23,805 nucleotides of DNA from JAXGMQ01 sp964613055 (GTDB taxonomy: Bacteria; Caldisericota; Caldisericia; JAAYUI01). Both the position numbers and the translations under genes were made by a program. The notes beneath the pieces are model-generated. The model saw only the letters and a program-made list of their open reading frames with translations, did not search any database and was not told the DNA's origin. This document shows positions 15,352 to 23,294 of the stretch, piece after piece. Location: the NCBI GenBank assembly GCA_964613055.1, contig CAZTGD010000030.1, forward strand, positions 1 to 23,805, in the 5' to 3' direction. Numbering within the stretch: position 1 is the stretch's first letter; each line of letters begins with the position of its first letter.

Positions 15352-17136
15352 ATGAAGAGATTGCTGTCTGTTTGTCTTGTTGTATCATTGGTGTTTGCAT
15401 GTGTTGGTTTGGGTCACTCATCCGCTGAGAATGAAACCTGTAACTGGTCATGCTTTAAGGGGAATGCTCAGAGGACGGGCGTTGTGCCGGATAATTGTTC
15501 ACCTGATACGGGTAGATTGCGGTTACTTTGGAAACAAAAGATTGACGATAAAGGGTCTCACAATAATGTTGATGAGTATTCTTCTGAATACATACCAGGT
15601 CTATCACCATCAGTATATGAAGATAGTGTTTTTATTGGTTCGAGAGCTGGAGATTTGTTCTGTTTCGACATCAACACTGGTTCTATGCTTTGGGATGAGC
15701 CATTTCATACAGATGGTTCAATATTCTCAACACCTGCAATATATGAAAACAGAGCTTTTTTTGGATCAGATGATGGTGTGTTTTATTGTCTAAACATAGA
15801 AACAGGTAAAAAGATTTGGAGCTTTGGGAAGGAAGAAGGCAATATTGGGAAACAAGGAAATCCAGATGATATAAGGTCTTCACCGGTTATACACGAAGAA
15901 AGAAAACATGTTTATTTTGGTTCTCATGATAATTACATTTATTGCTTATATACTGACAAAGATAAAGCGGAGAAAGTATGGGATCCAATAGAAACAAAGG
16001 GACAAATTCAATCCTCATTATTAATAAGCCCCGATAGGGAGACCAAACTCTATTGTATTTCAGGAACGGGAAAAGAATTAAAGATATACAAATATCTGGC
16101 TTCAAGGAGTGTTGAAGATAGGTATGACGAGGTAAAAGCGTTAGGTACTGGAATACCAATGATTTACTCAACTCCGGCTTTTGCCAATGATAAATTGGTA
16201 TTTGGAACATCTTGCCCAAAATCCGGTGATTCTTGTAGCAATGGTGGCAAGCTCTACTGTTATAATGCTAAAACACTTGTTGAAGACTGGGTTTTTGATC
16301 CAGAACGGGATGATCCTAAACTCAAAAAAAAAAGATCTGATGATAGCGGTAATTTGAAGGATAAACAGATTGAATGCTCTCCTTCCATCGATACAGAAAA
16401 CAACAGAGTTTATTTCGGCACTATGTATTTGGATAACAGCAAGCTCTATTGTGTTGATCTTGAAACTGGTGATTTTATTTGGAGCTCTCCTACTGGTAAC
16501 TATATCCGTTCTTCGCCTGCTATTTGTGATGGCAAGGTTTATTTTGGTTGTCATGATGGAAGGGTTTATTGTGTTGATGCTGAATCAGGGGAAGAGGTGT
16601 GGCACTATCAAACACCATTAGACAAAGATAATAATCCTCGTGCCATCAATTCATCCCCTGCGGTTGCTGATGGAAAGATACTCATAGTTTCAGAGGATGG
16701 AAACCTATACTGCTTTGGAAATGCCATAGATATTACCTTTCAGATTGAAAATGATAAATACCAAATAAACAACTCTGATGATGAAAAAAACCTAAAAAGT
16801 GAGGTTATGGACGTTGCTCCAACAATCAGAAATGGTCGAACCTTGCTTTCGGCTCGATATCTAGTTGAACCTTTAGGCGGGAAGATAGACTGGGATGGTG
16901 TTGAGAGAAAGGTAACATGCAATCTAGTTGATATAACAGTAGAACTGTGGATAGGAAAACCAACAGCAAAGATCAATGGCGTAGAGGTTCAGATAGACCC
17001 TGACAATCCAGAGGTAGTACCCACCATCATCAATGATAGAACCATGGTCCCAATGCGCTTTATAGCTGAATCTCTAGACTGTGAAGTTGAATGGTTAGGA
17101 GATACAAAAGAGATAAAGGTAAGATATATAGAGTAA
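15352..17136 (+). CDS. Exported PQQ-type beta-propeller protein with C-terminal stalk domain
   Basis: The 594 residues begin with a signal peptide (K-R, a hydrophobic stretch to about residue 20, cleavage probably near S-S-A at 25; Cys17 makes a lipoprotein possible but the lipobox is poor). Residues from about 30 to 465 contain repeated PQQ/BamB-like blades of the form V-Y-F-G...Y-C-[VLF]-[DN]-x-[ED]-[TS]-G-x-x-x-W. The last 120 residues form a copper-amine-oxidase N-terminal domain (P-T-I-I-N-D-R-T-M-V-P-M-R-F-I-A-E), a cell-wall or stalk module. GGAGG lies six bases before the ATG. PQQ binding itself is not implied; such propellers are often scaffolds. With no terminator or promoter in the 37-base gap it may be partly co-transcribed with the hydrogenase genes. 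Confidence 0.87.
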   Translation: MKRLLSVCLVVSLVFACVGLGHSSAENETCNWSCFKGNAQRTGVVPDNCSPDTGRLRLLWKQKIDDKGSHNNVDEYSSEYIPGLSPSVYEDSVFIGSRAGDLFCFDINTGSMLWDEPFHTDGSIFSTPAIYENRAFFGSDDGVFYCLNIETGKKIWSFGKEEGNIGKQGNPDDIRSSPVIHEERKHVYFGSHDNYIYCLYTDKDKAEKVWDPIETKGQIQSSLLISPDRETKLYCISGTGKELKIYKYLASRSVEDRYDEVKALGTGIPMIYSTPAFANDKLVFGTSCPKSGDSCSNGGKLYCYNAKTLVEDWVFDPERDDPKLKKKRSDDSGNLKDKQIECSPSIDTENNRVYFGTMYLDNSKLYCVDLETGDFIWSSPTGNYIRSSPAICDGKVYFGCHDGRVYCVDAESGEEVWHYQTPLDKDNNPRAINSSPAVADGKILIVSEDGNLYCFGNAIDITFQIENDKYQINNSDDEKNLKSEVMDVAPTIRNGRTLLSARYLVEPLGGKIDWDGVERKVTCNLVDITVELWIGKPTAKINGVEVQIDPDNPEVVPTIINDRTMVPMRFIAESLDCEVEWLGDTKEIKVRYIE

Positions 17137-17171
17137 CATTCAATATCATCTTTATTGATCAATAGTTCATA

Positions 17172-17201
17172 CTGACTTTCTGTCTCATGTCATCGTATAA
17201 T
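17172..17201 (+). promoter_or_regulatory. Promoter of the secreted two-repeat protein gene
   Basis: A perfect TATAAT at 17196-17201 is preceded, 18 bases away, by CTGACT (17172-17177). The predicted transcription start near 17208 gives a leader of about 26 bases that carries a strong AAGGAGG site at 17221-17227. Confidence 0.6.
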
Positions 17202-17234
17202 CTAGTAAACAAAATCCACTAAGGAGGAGATACG

Positions 17235-18017
17235 ATGACAAAAACAAAGATAAGCATAATAACGATAGTACTGCTCATTTCTTTCATGATAATGCCCCTC
17301 GCCGGACACAATGCAGAAGCCCACAGCGACATGGAACCAATGAAGGTTGGAATGGGAACACTGCAGTTTGTAGGTAAATACAGCTACTCGTGGGTCAACA
17401 ATCCAAAAAACTATGAAGTGAAAGAGGATGAGGTTGTTTCGTTCAGGCTGGTGCTGGAGTCCGAATCGACTGTCTCGATGGGATTCACTATCACCCCAGT
17501 CAGCAATGGATTCACCTTCAACTCCCTGAGCACAAGCGCTGTGCAACCGGGCGAAGACAGAGAGGTGAACATCAGCATCGAGATGCCAGAGAGGGGTCAC
17601 TGCGATGAGTTTGCACATTTCTCTTTCAAGATCAATCCATCTGTTGGTGACACAAAGGTAGTCACTTTCAGGGTTTATTATGTTGACAGCTGTGGTGACT
17701 ACATCACTGGATGGAACAGGAATCCGTCTGACTATGATGTGAAGGCAGGGAAGCAAGCCACATTTGAATTCATCATCAAGAATCGATGCGATGAAGAGAA
17801 CACAGAGATAACCATCTCAACCAGGGACAGCTTCATTGATTTTTCAAACAAGAAGTTCACTGTTCTTGCGGGAAAGCGGTTCACAATAAAGGTCACGGTT
17901 CTCATGCCACCGCTAAGAAAGGGAAGCCACCCCGAAAGCCATGAGTGGAGCTTCAATGTTCAATCTGACAGCGGTGTGGACAAGGGAATAACATTCTCTG
18001 TGGGGTATGATAACTGA
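17235..18017 (+). CDS. Secreted protein with two tandem beta-sandwich repeats
   Basis: The 260 residues start with a clear signal peptide (hydrophobic residues 8-25, cleavage probably after A-E-A near 31). The mature part is two copies of an Ig-like/CARDB-type domain. Each copy opens with W-x-x-N-P-x-[ND]-Y-[ED]-V-K, continues with a strand of the form F-x-[LF]-x-[LI], a middle strand ending in a hydrophobic segment after P/A-G, and closes with F-x-V-x-Y. Repeat 1 spans about 48-148 and repeat 2 about 154-260. Pairs of Cys residues occur near the junction. No catalytic motif is visible; an extracellular adhesive or structural role is a guess. It has its own promoter and a weak hairpin downstream. 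Confidence 0.8.
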   Translation: MTKTKISIITIVLLISFMIMPLAGHNAEAHSDMEPMKVGMGTLQFVGKYSYSWVNNPKNYEVKEDEVVSFRLVLESESTVSMGFTITPVSNGFTFNSLSTSAVQPGEDREVNISIEMPERGHCDEFAHFSFKINPSVGDTKVVTFRVYYVDSCGDYITGWNRNPSDYDVKAGKQATFEFIIKNRCDEENTEITISTRDSFIDFSNKKFTVLAGKRFTIKVTVLMPPLRKGSHPESHEWSFNVQSDSGVDKGITFSVGYDN

Positions 18018-18055
18018 GTAGCCTATTCAATGACATTGCATCAATATGGAGTGGG

Positions 18056-18088
18056 TGGATTGCAAACGCAACCATCCATTTTCATTTT
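18056..18088 (+). terminator. Weak possible terminator after the secreted protein gene
   Basis: TGGA-TTGC pairs with GCAA-(CCA)-TCCA across a four-base loop, with a three-base bulge, and is followed by TTTTCATTTT. The bulge makes it a weak candidate. Confidence 0.35.
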
Positions 18089-18099
18089 AGGGATATATC

Positions 18100-18174
18100 T
18101 GGAGCGGGAAACGGGATTTGAACCCGCGACCCTCAGCTTGGGAAGCTGATGCTCTACCCCTGAGCTACTCCCGC
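18100..18174 (-). tRNA. tRNA-Gly (anticodon CCC)
   Basis: On the minus strand the 7-bp acceptor stem (GCGGGAG with TTCCCGC, ending in a G-T pair), D-arm GCTC...GAGC, anticodon stem TCAGC/GCTGA with loop TTCCCAA, and T-arm with loop TTCGAAT all fold normally. The anticodon occupies 18140-18142. The 3' CCA is encoded (18100-18102). Loop position 33 is U and the anticodon CCC reads GGG glycine codons. Confidence 0.95.
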
Positions 18175-18186
18175 TCGCGAAGACCT

Positions 18187-18214
18187 ATTGTAATTAGTTT
18201 AGGGTGACTGACAA
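18187..18214 (-). promoter_or_regulatory. Promoter of the tRNA-Gly gene
   Basis: On the minus strand TTGTCA (18209-18214) and TACAAT (18187-18192) are 16 bases apart, and the tRNA begins 12 bases after the -10 box. The distance fits a short processed 5' leader. Confidence 0.65.
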
Positions 18215-18230
18215 GATATATCTCTTAGCA

Positions 18231-19199
18231 TTAATCCAGAAGCTTGGTTTTCTTTGGTGAATCAATGGGTGGGACTCCAGCGGAAGCCATGCCTGCCTTT
18301 ATGGCAATATCACCTGCTCTCTTGACCTTTTCGCCGACATCCTTGGCCGCCATTTGAACAGATTCGGCTGTTTGACGCCCTATCTCTTGGGCGCGTCCAC
18401 TGAGGAACTGTTTGTTTATCCATTTGAGAATGGTGTCAAAGATGTCTGGATTCTGGGTGAACAGAGCAAAGAACAATGAAACGAGGTAAGGAAACGACAT
18501 AAAACCAAGCTTTGTTGAGATCATAGAGATGTTAAAACCGGCTATGATTATCAATGCAAGGACGGCATATCCTACAATCTGCTTGAAACCAAAGATCATT
18601 GCAGTAATGGCTATCACAACGGCATAGCTGGTTATAGTACCATTGAAGAAGGAGGTTTCCCGACCGAGGATGAGGCCATACAGGACGGCAACTATCCACC
18701 AGTTTAGAACCAACACAACCCAAGCCAGAGGGTTACGCGGTCGCTCTAGCCACCCCCTTGCAACGAGTACGAGTACGATCCCGAAAGCAACCAGTGATCC
18801 GATCATGCCAGGCCAGAAAAATATCCTTTCAGTTCCAAACAGAAACATGGAAAGTTTATCCAACCACAAAAAACTTGTCCATTCATACCTTGGTACGATC
18901 CATATAGAAGATGACACAATAGCGAATAGTTGAACCAGAATGATACCAAAATAGCGTATATATTGAGCAAACGAAGCTTTTCGATGGATGAACTGATACA
19001 TATCTCGTATGATCAACAAACGCTCGGTTGCGCTGGCTCGCGGAAAATCCTTGAGTAGATCAGCTCGAAAATCAGAAATATCCTTTTCACTGGCATCCAA
19101 TATCCCAACTGATCGATGCGCTAGAAACTGTTTATACTCCTCCACTGTTTGTGAGGTTTGAGGTCTTTTCGTTGTGAATAGCTGAACTGTATCTGCCAC
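18231..19199 (-). CDS. Multi-pass membrane protein of unknown function
   Basis: The 322 residues have a polar N-terminal region of about 75 residues (with an F-L-x-H-R-S.. and an L-L-I-I-R-D-M-Y segment), then about six hydrophobic spans between roughly 80 and 250. They end in a charged, Ala-rich, amphipathic C-terminal tail of about 65 residues with A-x-x-V-G-E-K-V-K-R-A-type heptads. The tail resembles lipid- or protein-binding amphipathic helices. I do not recognise the family. The start is GTG at 19199; a good promoter ends just six bases before it and no ribosome binding site is present, so a leaderless message is likely. The gene stands alone upstream of tRNA-Gly. Confidence 0.75.
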   Translation of the reverse strand: MADTVQLFTTKRPQTSQTVEEYKQFLAHRSVGILDASEKDISDFRADLLKDFPRASATERLLIIRDMYQFIHRKASFAQYIRYFGIILVQLFAIVSSSIWIVPRYEWTSFLWLDKLSMFLFGTERIFFWPGMIGSLVAFGIVLVLVARGWLERPRNPLAWVVLVLNWWIVAVLYGLILGRETSFFNGTITSYAVVIAITAMIFGFKQIVGYAVLALIIIAGFNISMISTKLGFMSFPYLVSLFFALFTQNPDIFDTILKWINKQFLSGRAQEIGRQTAESVQMAAKDVGEKVKRAGDIAIKAGMASAGVPPIDSPKKTKLLD

Positions 19200-19205
19200 A
19201 TTTCG

Positions 19206-19234
19206 ATTCTACTTGTATGTATAACCTTGGTCAA
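19206..19234 (-). promoter_or_regulatory. Promoter of the membrane protein gene, leaderless arrangement
   Basis: On the minus strand TTGACC (19229-19234), 17 bases, TAGAAT (19206-19211), then six bases and the GTG start codon. The predicted first transcribed base coincides with the start codon. Confidence 0.6.
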
Positions 19235-19296
19235 CTTGAAATAAAAAACTAATCAATCAAACTGTAGCCGGTACTTAACATTAATCAGGAGGAGTA

Positions 19297-19659
19297 TTGG
19301 TAGAGGTTACCGTAATCCTGTGCACCATGATGATGGCTTGTGGGCAGGTTATGCTCAAGATTGGTCTCAACGCTCTAAGTTCTGGAGAGTCGAAGGGCAT
19401 GATTAACCTTTTCCTATCAGCATCGAATTCGATAAAGGTGTGGGTAGGACTGTTACTGTACCTGGTTTCTGCGCTTCTTTGGGTATGGATACTCACCCAA
19501 AGACCCCTTTCATATATCTATCCCTTTCTGGCATTTTCCTATGCATGTGTATTAATTGGCTCAGGTCTGTTCCTGGGTGAGAAGATATGCTGGATTCAGT
19601 GGGTAGGTATTGCTGTGATTGCGCTGGGGATTTTCCTAGTCTCCAGAGTGAGAATATAA
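19297..19659 (+). CDS. Small EamA/SMR-type membrane transporter subunit
   Basis: The 120 residues form four hydrophobic helices (about 3-22, 46-64, 71-90 and 97-116). The last half reads P-L-S-Y-I-Y-P-F-L-A-F-S-Y-[AC].., G-E-K..W-I-Q-W-V-G-I-A-V-I-A-L-G, like the C-terminal half of EamA/DMT transporters and the ArnE/ArnF-type SMR proteins. Such short forms work as dimers. The start is TTG 19297, with AGGAGG at 19287-19292 and a spacing of four; the next candidate start, ATG 19327, would cut into helix 1. It lies 18 bases ahead of the aminotransferase gene on the same strand. The substrate is unknown; its position next to serine biosynthesis suggests export or import of a small metabolite, which is speculative. 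Confidence 0.75.
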   Translation: MVEVTVILCTMMMACGQVMLKIGLNALSSGESKGMINLFLSASNSIKVWVGLLLYLVSALLWVWILTQRPLSYIYPFLAFSYACVLIGSGLFLGEKICWIQWVGIAVIALGIFLVSRVRI

Positions 19660-19677
19660 CCTAAGGAGAGATGTGAA

Positions 19678-20826
19678 ATGTCTAAGATGTACAAGAAGTT
19701 GCTGTTGGCACCTGGGCCAACACCGTTGCCTCAGGAAGTAAAGATCGAGGGTGCGAAGGACATCGTCCATCACAGAGATCCCGAATCCAAAAAAGTACTC
19801 GGTAAGTGTATGGAGAACTTCCAGTGGTTACTTGGAACAACAGGTGATGTTTTCCTGCTGGCTTCCTCTGGTTCAGGAGCCATGGAGACAGCCGTTCAGA
19901 ATGTCGTTAGCCCTGGCGACAAGGTAATTGTTGTCAACGCTGGCAACTTTGGAACACGATGGCTTAAAATGACAAAAGCCTTCAAGGCGAATGTGATTGA
20001 GATCGGAAAGACATGGGATAAGATTGTGACTCCCGAGGAGCTGAAGAAGGTATTGGACGAAAATCCTGACACAAAGGCTGTTTTCTGCCAATTGTCTGAG
20101 ACTTCGACAGGTGCTTGCAGTAACGTTAAGGATTTCGCTGAGATCGTTTCAAAAACGTCTGCCATCACAGTAGTTGATGGTGTTTCCGGTGTTGGAGTAG
20201 TTCCACTTTATATGGATGACTGGAAGATAGACATTGTAGTCGGTGGCTCACAGAAAGGTCTGATGATCCCTCCAGGACTTGCTTTCATTGCGGTAAACAA
20301 GAAAGCCTGGAAGATGGTTGAAGAGTGCAAACAATCACGTTTCTATTTCGATCTTACTCAATACAAGAAGCATGTTGATTCCGGTAATATGACTCCTTGG
20401 ACATCTGCTATCACTATCGTTAACCAGGCAAACGTAGCCTTTGACATGATCAGAAGCGAAGGCAAAGAGGAGATGTGGAAGCGTTATTCAAAGCTTGCTG
20501 TTGCTGTCAGACAAGCAATTCATGCCCTTAACCTTGAGCTGTGGAGCGAGTGTCCTGGTGATGCAGTAACGGCTGTTAAGATACCTGAGGATCTTAACGA
20601 TGGAGGCAAGATTCCAGCTATCATGAGAGACGATTTTGGAATAACCATTGCTGGAGCTCAGGGCAGTTATAAAGGAAAGTTTATCCGGATAGGTCACATG
20701 GGTGCTATGGATTTCTATGATGAGTTGTGCTGTATCTCAGCACTTGAAAAAACACTTTACAAGCTTGGATGGAAGTTCGAGCTTGGAGCCGGTCTAACCG
20801 CTTTCCAGAAAGCGTTGATAGACTAG
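19678..20826 (+). CDS. Class V aminotransferase (serine-pyruvate / phosphoserine type)
   Basis: This is a PLP enzyme of 382 residues. The N-terminal L-L-L-A-P-G-P-T-P-L-P and S-G-S-G-A-M-E-T motifs and the PLP-binding Lys193 in G-G-S-Q-K-G-L are typical of the alanine-glyoxylate/serine-pyruvate aminotransferase branch. Family members convert serine plus glyoxylate or pyruvate, and related enzymes in methanogens and thermophiles act as phosphoserine or aspartate aminotransferases. It sits directly before serA, with 14 bases between them, and no classical serC is visible. Conversion of 3-phosphohydroxypyruvate to phosphoserine is therefore the likeliest role, inferred from context. AAGGAG lies nine bases before the ATG. 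The C-terminal end is normal. Confidence 0.88.
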   Translation: MSKMYKKLLLAPGPTPLPQEVKIEGAKDIVHHRDPESKKVLGKCMENFQWLLGTTGDVFLLASSGSGAMETAVQNVVSPGDKVIVVNAGNFGTRWLKMTKAFKANVIEIGKTWDKIVTPEELKKVLDENPDTKAVFCQLSETSTGACSNVKDFAEIVSKTSAITVVDGVSGVGVVPLYMDDWKIDIVVGGSQKGLMIPPGLAFIAVNKKAWKMVEECKQSRFYFDLTQYKKHVDSGNMTPWTSAITIVNQANVAFDMIRSEGKEEMWKRYSKLAVAVRQAIHALNLELWSECPGDAVTAVKIPEDLNDGGKIPAIMRDDFGITIAGAQGSYKGKFIRIGHMGAMDFYDELCCISALEKTLYKLGWKFELGAGLTAFQKALID

Positions 20827-20840
20827 AAAGGAGTTCCCAG

Positions 20841-21749
20841 ATGGCAAGAATATTAATCTCAGATCCTATTGATAAAGATGGGATTCAGATGATCAAGGAT
20901 GCTGGTCACGAGGTGGTTGTTGAGAATTTTGACCCCGATCAGCTAAAGGATGAGATCGCCAAGTACGATGGAATCATAGTGAGATCTGCGACCAAAGTGA
21001 GAGCCCCACATATTAAAGCCGCCAAGAATCTGAAGATAATTGGAAGGGCAGGCGTGGGTCTGGACAACATCGATGTTGGTGATGCCGAAAAGGCTGGAAT
21101 AAAGGTTGTAAACACTCCATCAGCAACATCAATATCAGTTGCAGAGTTGGCTATAGGTCATATGCTTTCTGCTTACAGGTGGATAGGTCATGGAACCGAC
21201 ACCATGCGTGAGGGTAAGTGGGAGAAGAAGGCGATGAAGGGTAATGAGCTCTATGGTAAAACTGTAGGTATCATCGGCATTGGACGTATTGGTCAGGAGA
21301 CTGCAAAGCGACTCATGGCTTTTGGTACGAAGATCATTGCTTTTGATCCCTATGTAAAAAAGTCACCCATGGATGGAGTTGAAGTAGTTGACAAGGATAC
21401 GCTTCTCTCAAAAGCAGACATCATATCGTTACATATACCGCACACTGACGAAACCCATTATATAATTGATTCAGCTGATTTTGCCAAGATGAAGGATGGC
21501 GTTTCGCTGATCAATTGTGCAAGGGGTGGTACGGTAAATGAGAGCGCATTGTATGATGCACTCAAGTCTGGCAAGGTTGCTTATGCCGGTGTTGACGTAT
21601 GGGAAACTGAACCTGTCAAAGAGGTTCATAGACTCTCCACATTGCAAAATGTATCGCTTACTCCGCACATTGGTGCATCAGCCAAAGAGGGTCAGAAACG
21701 CGCGGGTATAGAGGTTGCGCAGAAATTCATAGAATTCTTCAAAGGATAA
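20841..21749 (+). CDS. serA: D-3-phosphoglycerate dehydrogenase, short form
   Basis: This enzyme oxidises 3-phosphoglycerate to 3-phosphohydroxypyruvate with NAD, the first step of serine synthesis. The 302 residues include the substrate-side G-R-A-G-V-G-L-D-N-I motif, the NAD motif G-I-I-G-I-G-R-I-G, and the catalytic triad from C-A-R-G-G (Arg), W-E-T-E-P (Glu) and P-H-I-G-A (His). It ends right after the catalytic domain, so it lacks the C-terminal ACT and ASB regulatory domains; feedback inhibition by serine through ACT is not expected. ATG 20841 is supported by AAAGGAG seven bases upstream. The upstream in-frame codons lie inside the aminotransferase gene. Confidence 0.93.
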   Translation: MARILISDPIDKDGIQMIKDAGHEVVVENFDPDQLKDEIAKYDGIIVRSATKVRAPHIKAAKNLKIIGRAGVGLDNIDVGDAEKAGIKVVNTPSATSISVAELAIGHMLSAYRWIGHGTDTMREGKWEKKAMKGNELYGKTVGIIGIGRIGQETAKRLMAFGTKIIAFDPYVKKSPMDGVEVVDKDTLLSKADIISLHIPHTDETHYIIDSADFAKMKDGVSLINCARGGTVNESALYDALKSGKVAYAGVDVWETEPVKEVHRLSTLQNVSLTPHIGASAKEGQKRAGIEVAQKFIEFFKG

Positions 21750-21758
21750 ACAATAGAT

Positions 21759-23099
21759 ATGTCAGAGATACTACCGTTTAAGGGTGTTCATTTCACTGAT
21801 AAGGCTGGCAACATCCAGGATCTGATTACTCAGCCTTATGATAAAATAACACCTGAAATGCAAGAGAACTACTACAAGCGCTCTGAGTACAACTCGATAA
21901 GATTTGTGCTGGGCAAGGAACAGACAGGTGACAATGACACCTGCAATAAATACACAAGAGCAAGGAACACCTTCCAGCAATTCCTTAAAAAAGGAATTCT
22001 AACCATGGACGATGAGCCTGCAATATATGCCTATGATCAGGAATATGTACACCCCGATTCCGGTAAAATCGTAACTCGAAAGTGCTATATTGGAGCTCTC
22101 AAACTGCATGAGTACGAAGAGAATATTGTCTATCCCCACGAGCATACCCTCTCTGGCCCAAAGGATGACAGGCTTAATCTGACTCGAGCCATGGAAGCAA
22201 ATACTGGTCTTGTGCTGATGTTCTATCGAGATAATGAGTTTGCGGTTCAAAAGATACTCGAGGAAAACACGAAATCGGAGCCTCTGTTTGATGCAGTCGA
22301 TCACTTTAACACTCATCACAAGATATGGAAGATCACTGATAAGAAGGTGATTTCCACCATACAGAAAGCGATGGAGGGGAAGACCTACATTGTTTGCGAT
22401 GGACACCACCGATACGAGACAGCACTTAACTATCGAAATGAAATGCGTCATAAAAATCCAGGTTATTCTGGCAGGGAAGCCTGGAACTATCGAATGGTTG
22501 CATTCGCAAACTCAGCCGACCCCGCCTTGTTTGTTTATCCGACTCACAGAGTAATAAGGAATGTTGATGGTTTTAATGACAAGAAGCTCCTTGAGAGACT
22601 CGGAGAGAAATTCAACATTGAAACCGTTGAACCGAAGTGTTGTCCTGAAACAACCGTTGTTGAACTGGCAGGTTCAGTCAAGCGTGATGCCGAGAAACAT
22701 GCATTTGGATTGTACATCCAAGGTGACGAAAGGATGTACAAACTCACCCTCAAGGACGAAAGTATTGCAAAGCAGTTACCTGGCGACATGTCTGATGATT
22801 GGAAAACACTAGATGTGACAATCCTTCATAAAATCATTCTTGAACCTATGCTTGGTATTGGAGAGAAGGAATTAGCTGAACAATCCAATGTTGATTACAT
22901 CAGGCATTTTGATGAATCGGTAAAGTTGGTGTCATCCGGTTCTCATCAGTGTGCATTCTTCATGAATCCAACACTGACTCACCACGTTGAAGCTGTTACA
23001 AAACACAACGAAACCATGCCTCAGAAGTCAACGGACTACTTCCCAAAGGTTCAATCTGGTCTTGTACTTCAGTATATACCAGACAATGAAGAGATATAA
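21759..23099 (+). CDS. DUF1015 (COG4198) family protein
   Basis: This encodes 446 soluble residues. The N-terminal P-F-K-G-V and Q-P-Y-D-K-I-T segments, the Y-P-H-E-H-T..K-D-D-R block and D-G-H-H-R-Y-E-T-A-L at 214-223 identify DUF1015. The last motif resembles the G-x-H-R loop of ParB/SerK/sulfiredoxin-type domains, some of which bind ATP/ADP and phosphorylate free serine. Its function is not established. It lies nine bases after serA with no Shine-Dalgarno site in between, so its translation is probably coupled to serA. Together these suggest a role in phosphoserine or serine phosphorylation chemistry; this is inference. A strong terminator closes the operon. Confidence 0.88.
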   Translation: MSEILPFKGVHFTDKAGNIQDLITQPYDKITPEMQENYYKRSEYNSIRFVLGKEQTGDNDTCNKYTRARNTFQQFLKKGILTMDDEPAIYAYDQEYVHPDSGKIVTRKCYIGALKLHEYEENIVYPHEHTLSGPKDDRLNLTRAMEANTGLVLMFYRDNEFAVQKILEENTKSEPLFDAVDHFNTHHKIWKITDKKVISTIQKAMEGKTYIVCDGHHRYETALNYRNEMRHKNPGYSGREAWNYRMVAFANSADPALFVYPTHRVIRNVDGFNDKKLLERLGEKFNIETVEPKCCPETTVVELAGSVKRDAEKHAFGLYIQGDERMYKLTLKDESIAKQLPGDMSDDWKTLDVTILHKIILEPMLGIGEKELAEQSNVDYIRHFDESVKLVSSGSHQCAFFMNPTLTHHVEAVTKHNETMPQKSTDYFPKVQSGLVLQYIPDNEEI

Positions 23100-23138
23100 C
23101 GCGCTGGGCTGGAAAGCATCTAATAATATTTTGAACTT

Positions 23139-23168
23139 AACACCCCCTGTCTACTCACAGGGGGTGTT
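23139..23168 (+). terminator. Strong intrinsic terminator of the serine operon
   Basis: A perfect 12-bp stem (AACACCCCCTGT with ACAGGGGGTGTT) with a six-base loop (CTACTC) is followed by the T-rich TGTATTGTTG. It lies 40 bases after the DUF1015 stop. Confidence 0.85.
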
Positions 23169-23193
23169 TGTATTGTTGTAATATTCACTTAGC

Positions 23194-23221
23194 TTGACGG
23201 ACATCCATCTTCAGATACAAT
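23194..23221 (+). promoter_or_regulatory. Promoter of the YbjQ-like gene
   Basis: TTGACG (23194-23199) and TACAAT (23216-23221) are separated by 16 bases. Transcription would start near 23228, leaving a leader of about 67 bases if translation begins at 23295. Confidence 0.6.
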
Positions 23222-23294
23222 TTCATCCGTACAAGGGATGTTGATAATATGTTTTTTTATCGACACCTGTTCAATTGAGATTTGGAAGTTGCAG

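Noticed and set aside
17153..17164. Palindrome TATTGATCAATA after the propeller gene
   Set aside because: It is AT-rich, has no loop and lacks a following T-run, so neither a terminator nor an operator is supported.
19235..19296. Riboswitch upstream of the serine-related genes
   Set aside because: The short gap shows no recognisable glycine or other aptamer core, and no convincing plus-strand promoter was found.
23238..23294. Longer N-terminus for the YbjQ-like protein
   Set aside because: The upstream ATG has its purine-rich sequence directly adjacent with no spacing, and the added hydrophobic residues are not a YbjQ feature.
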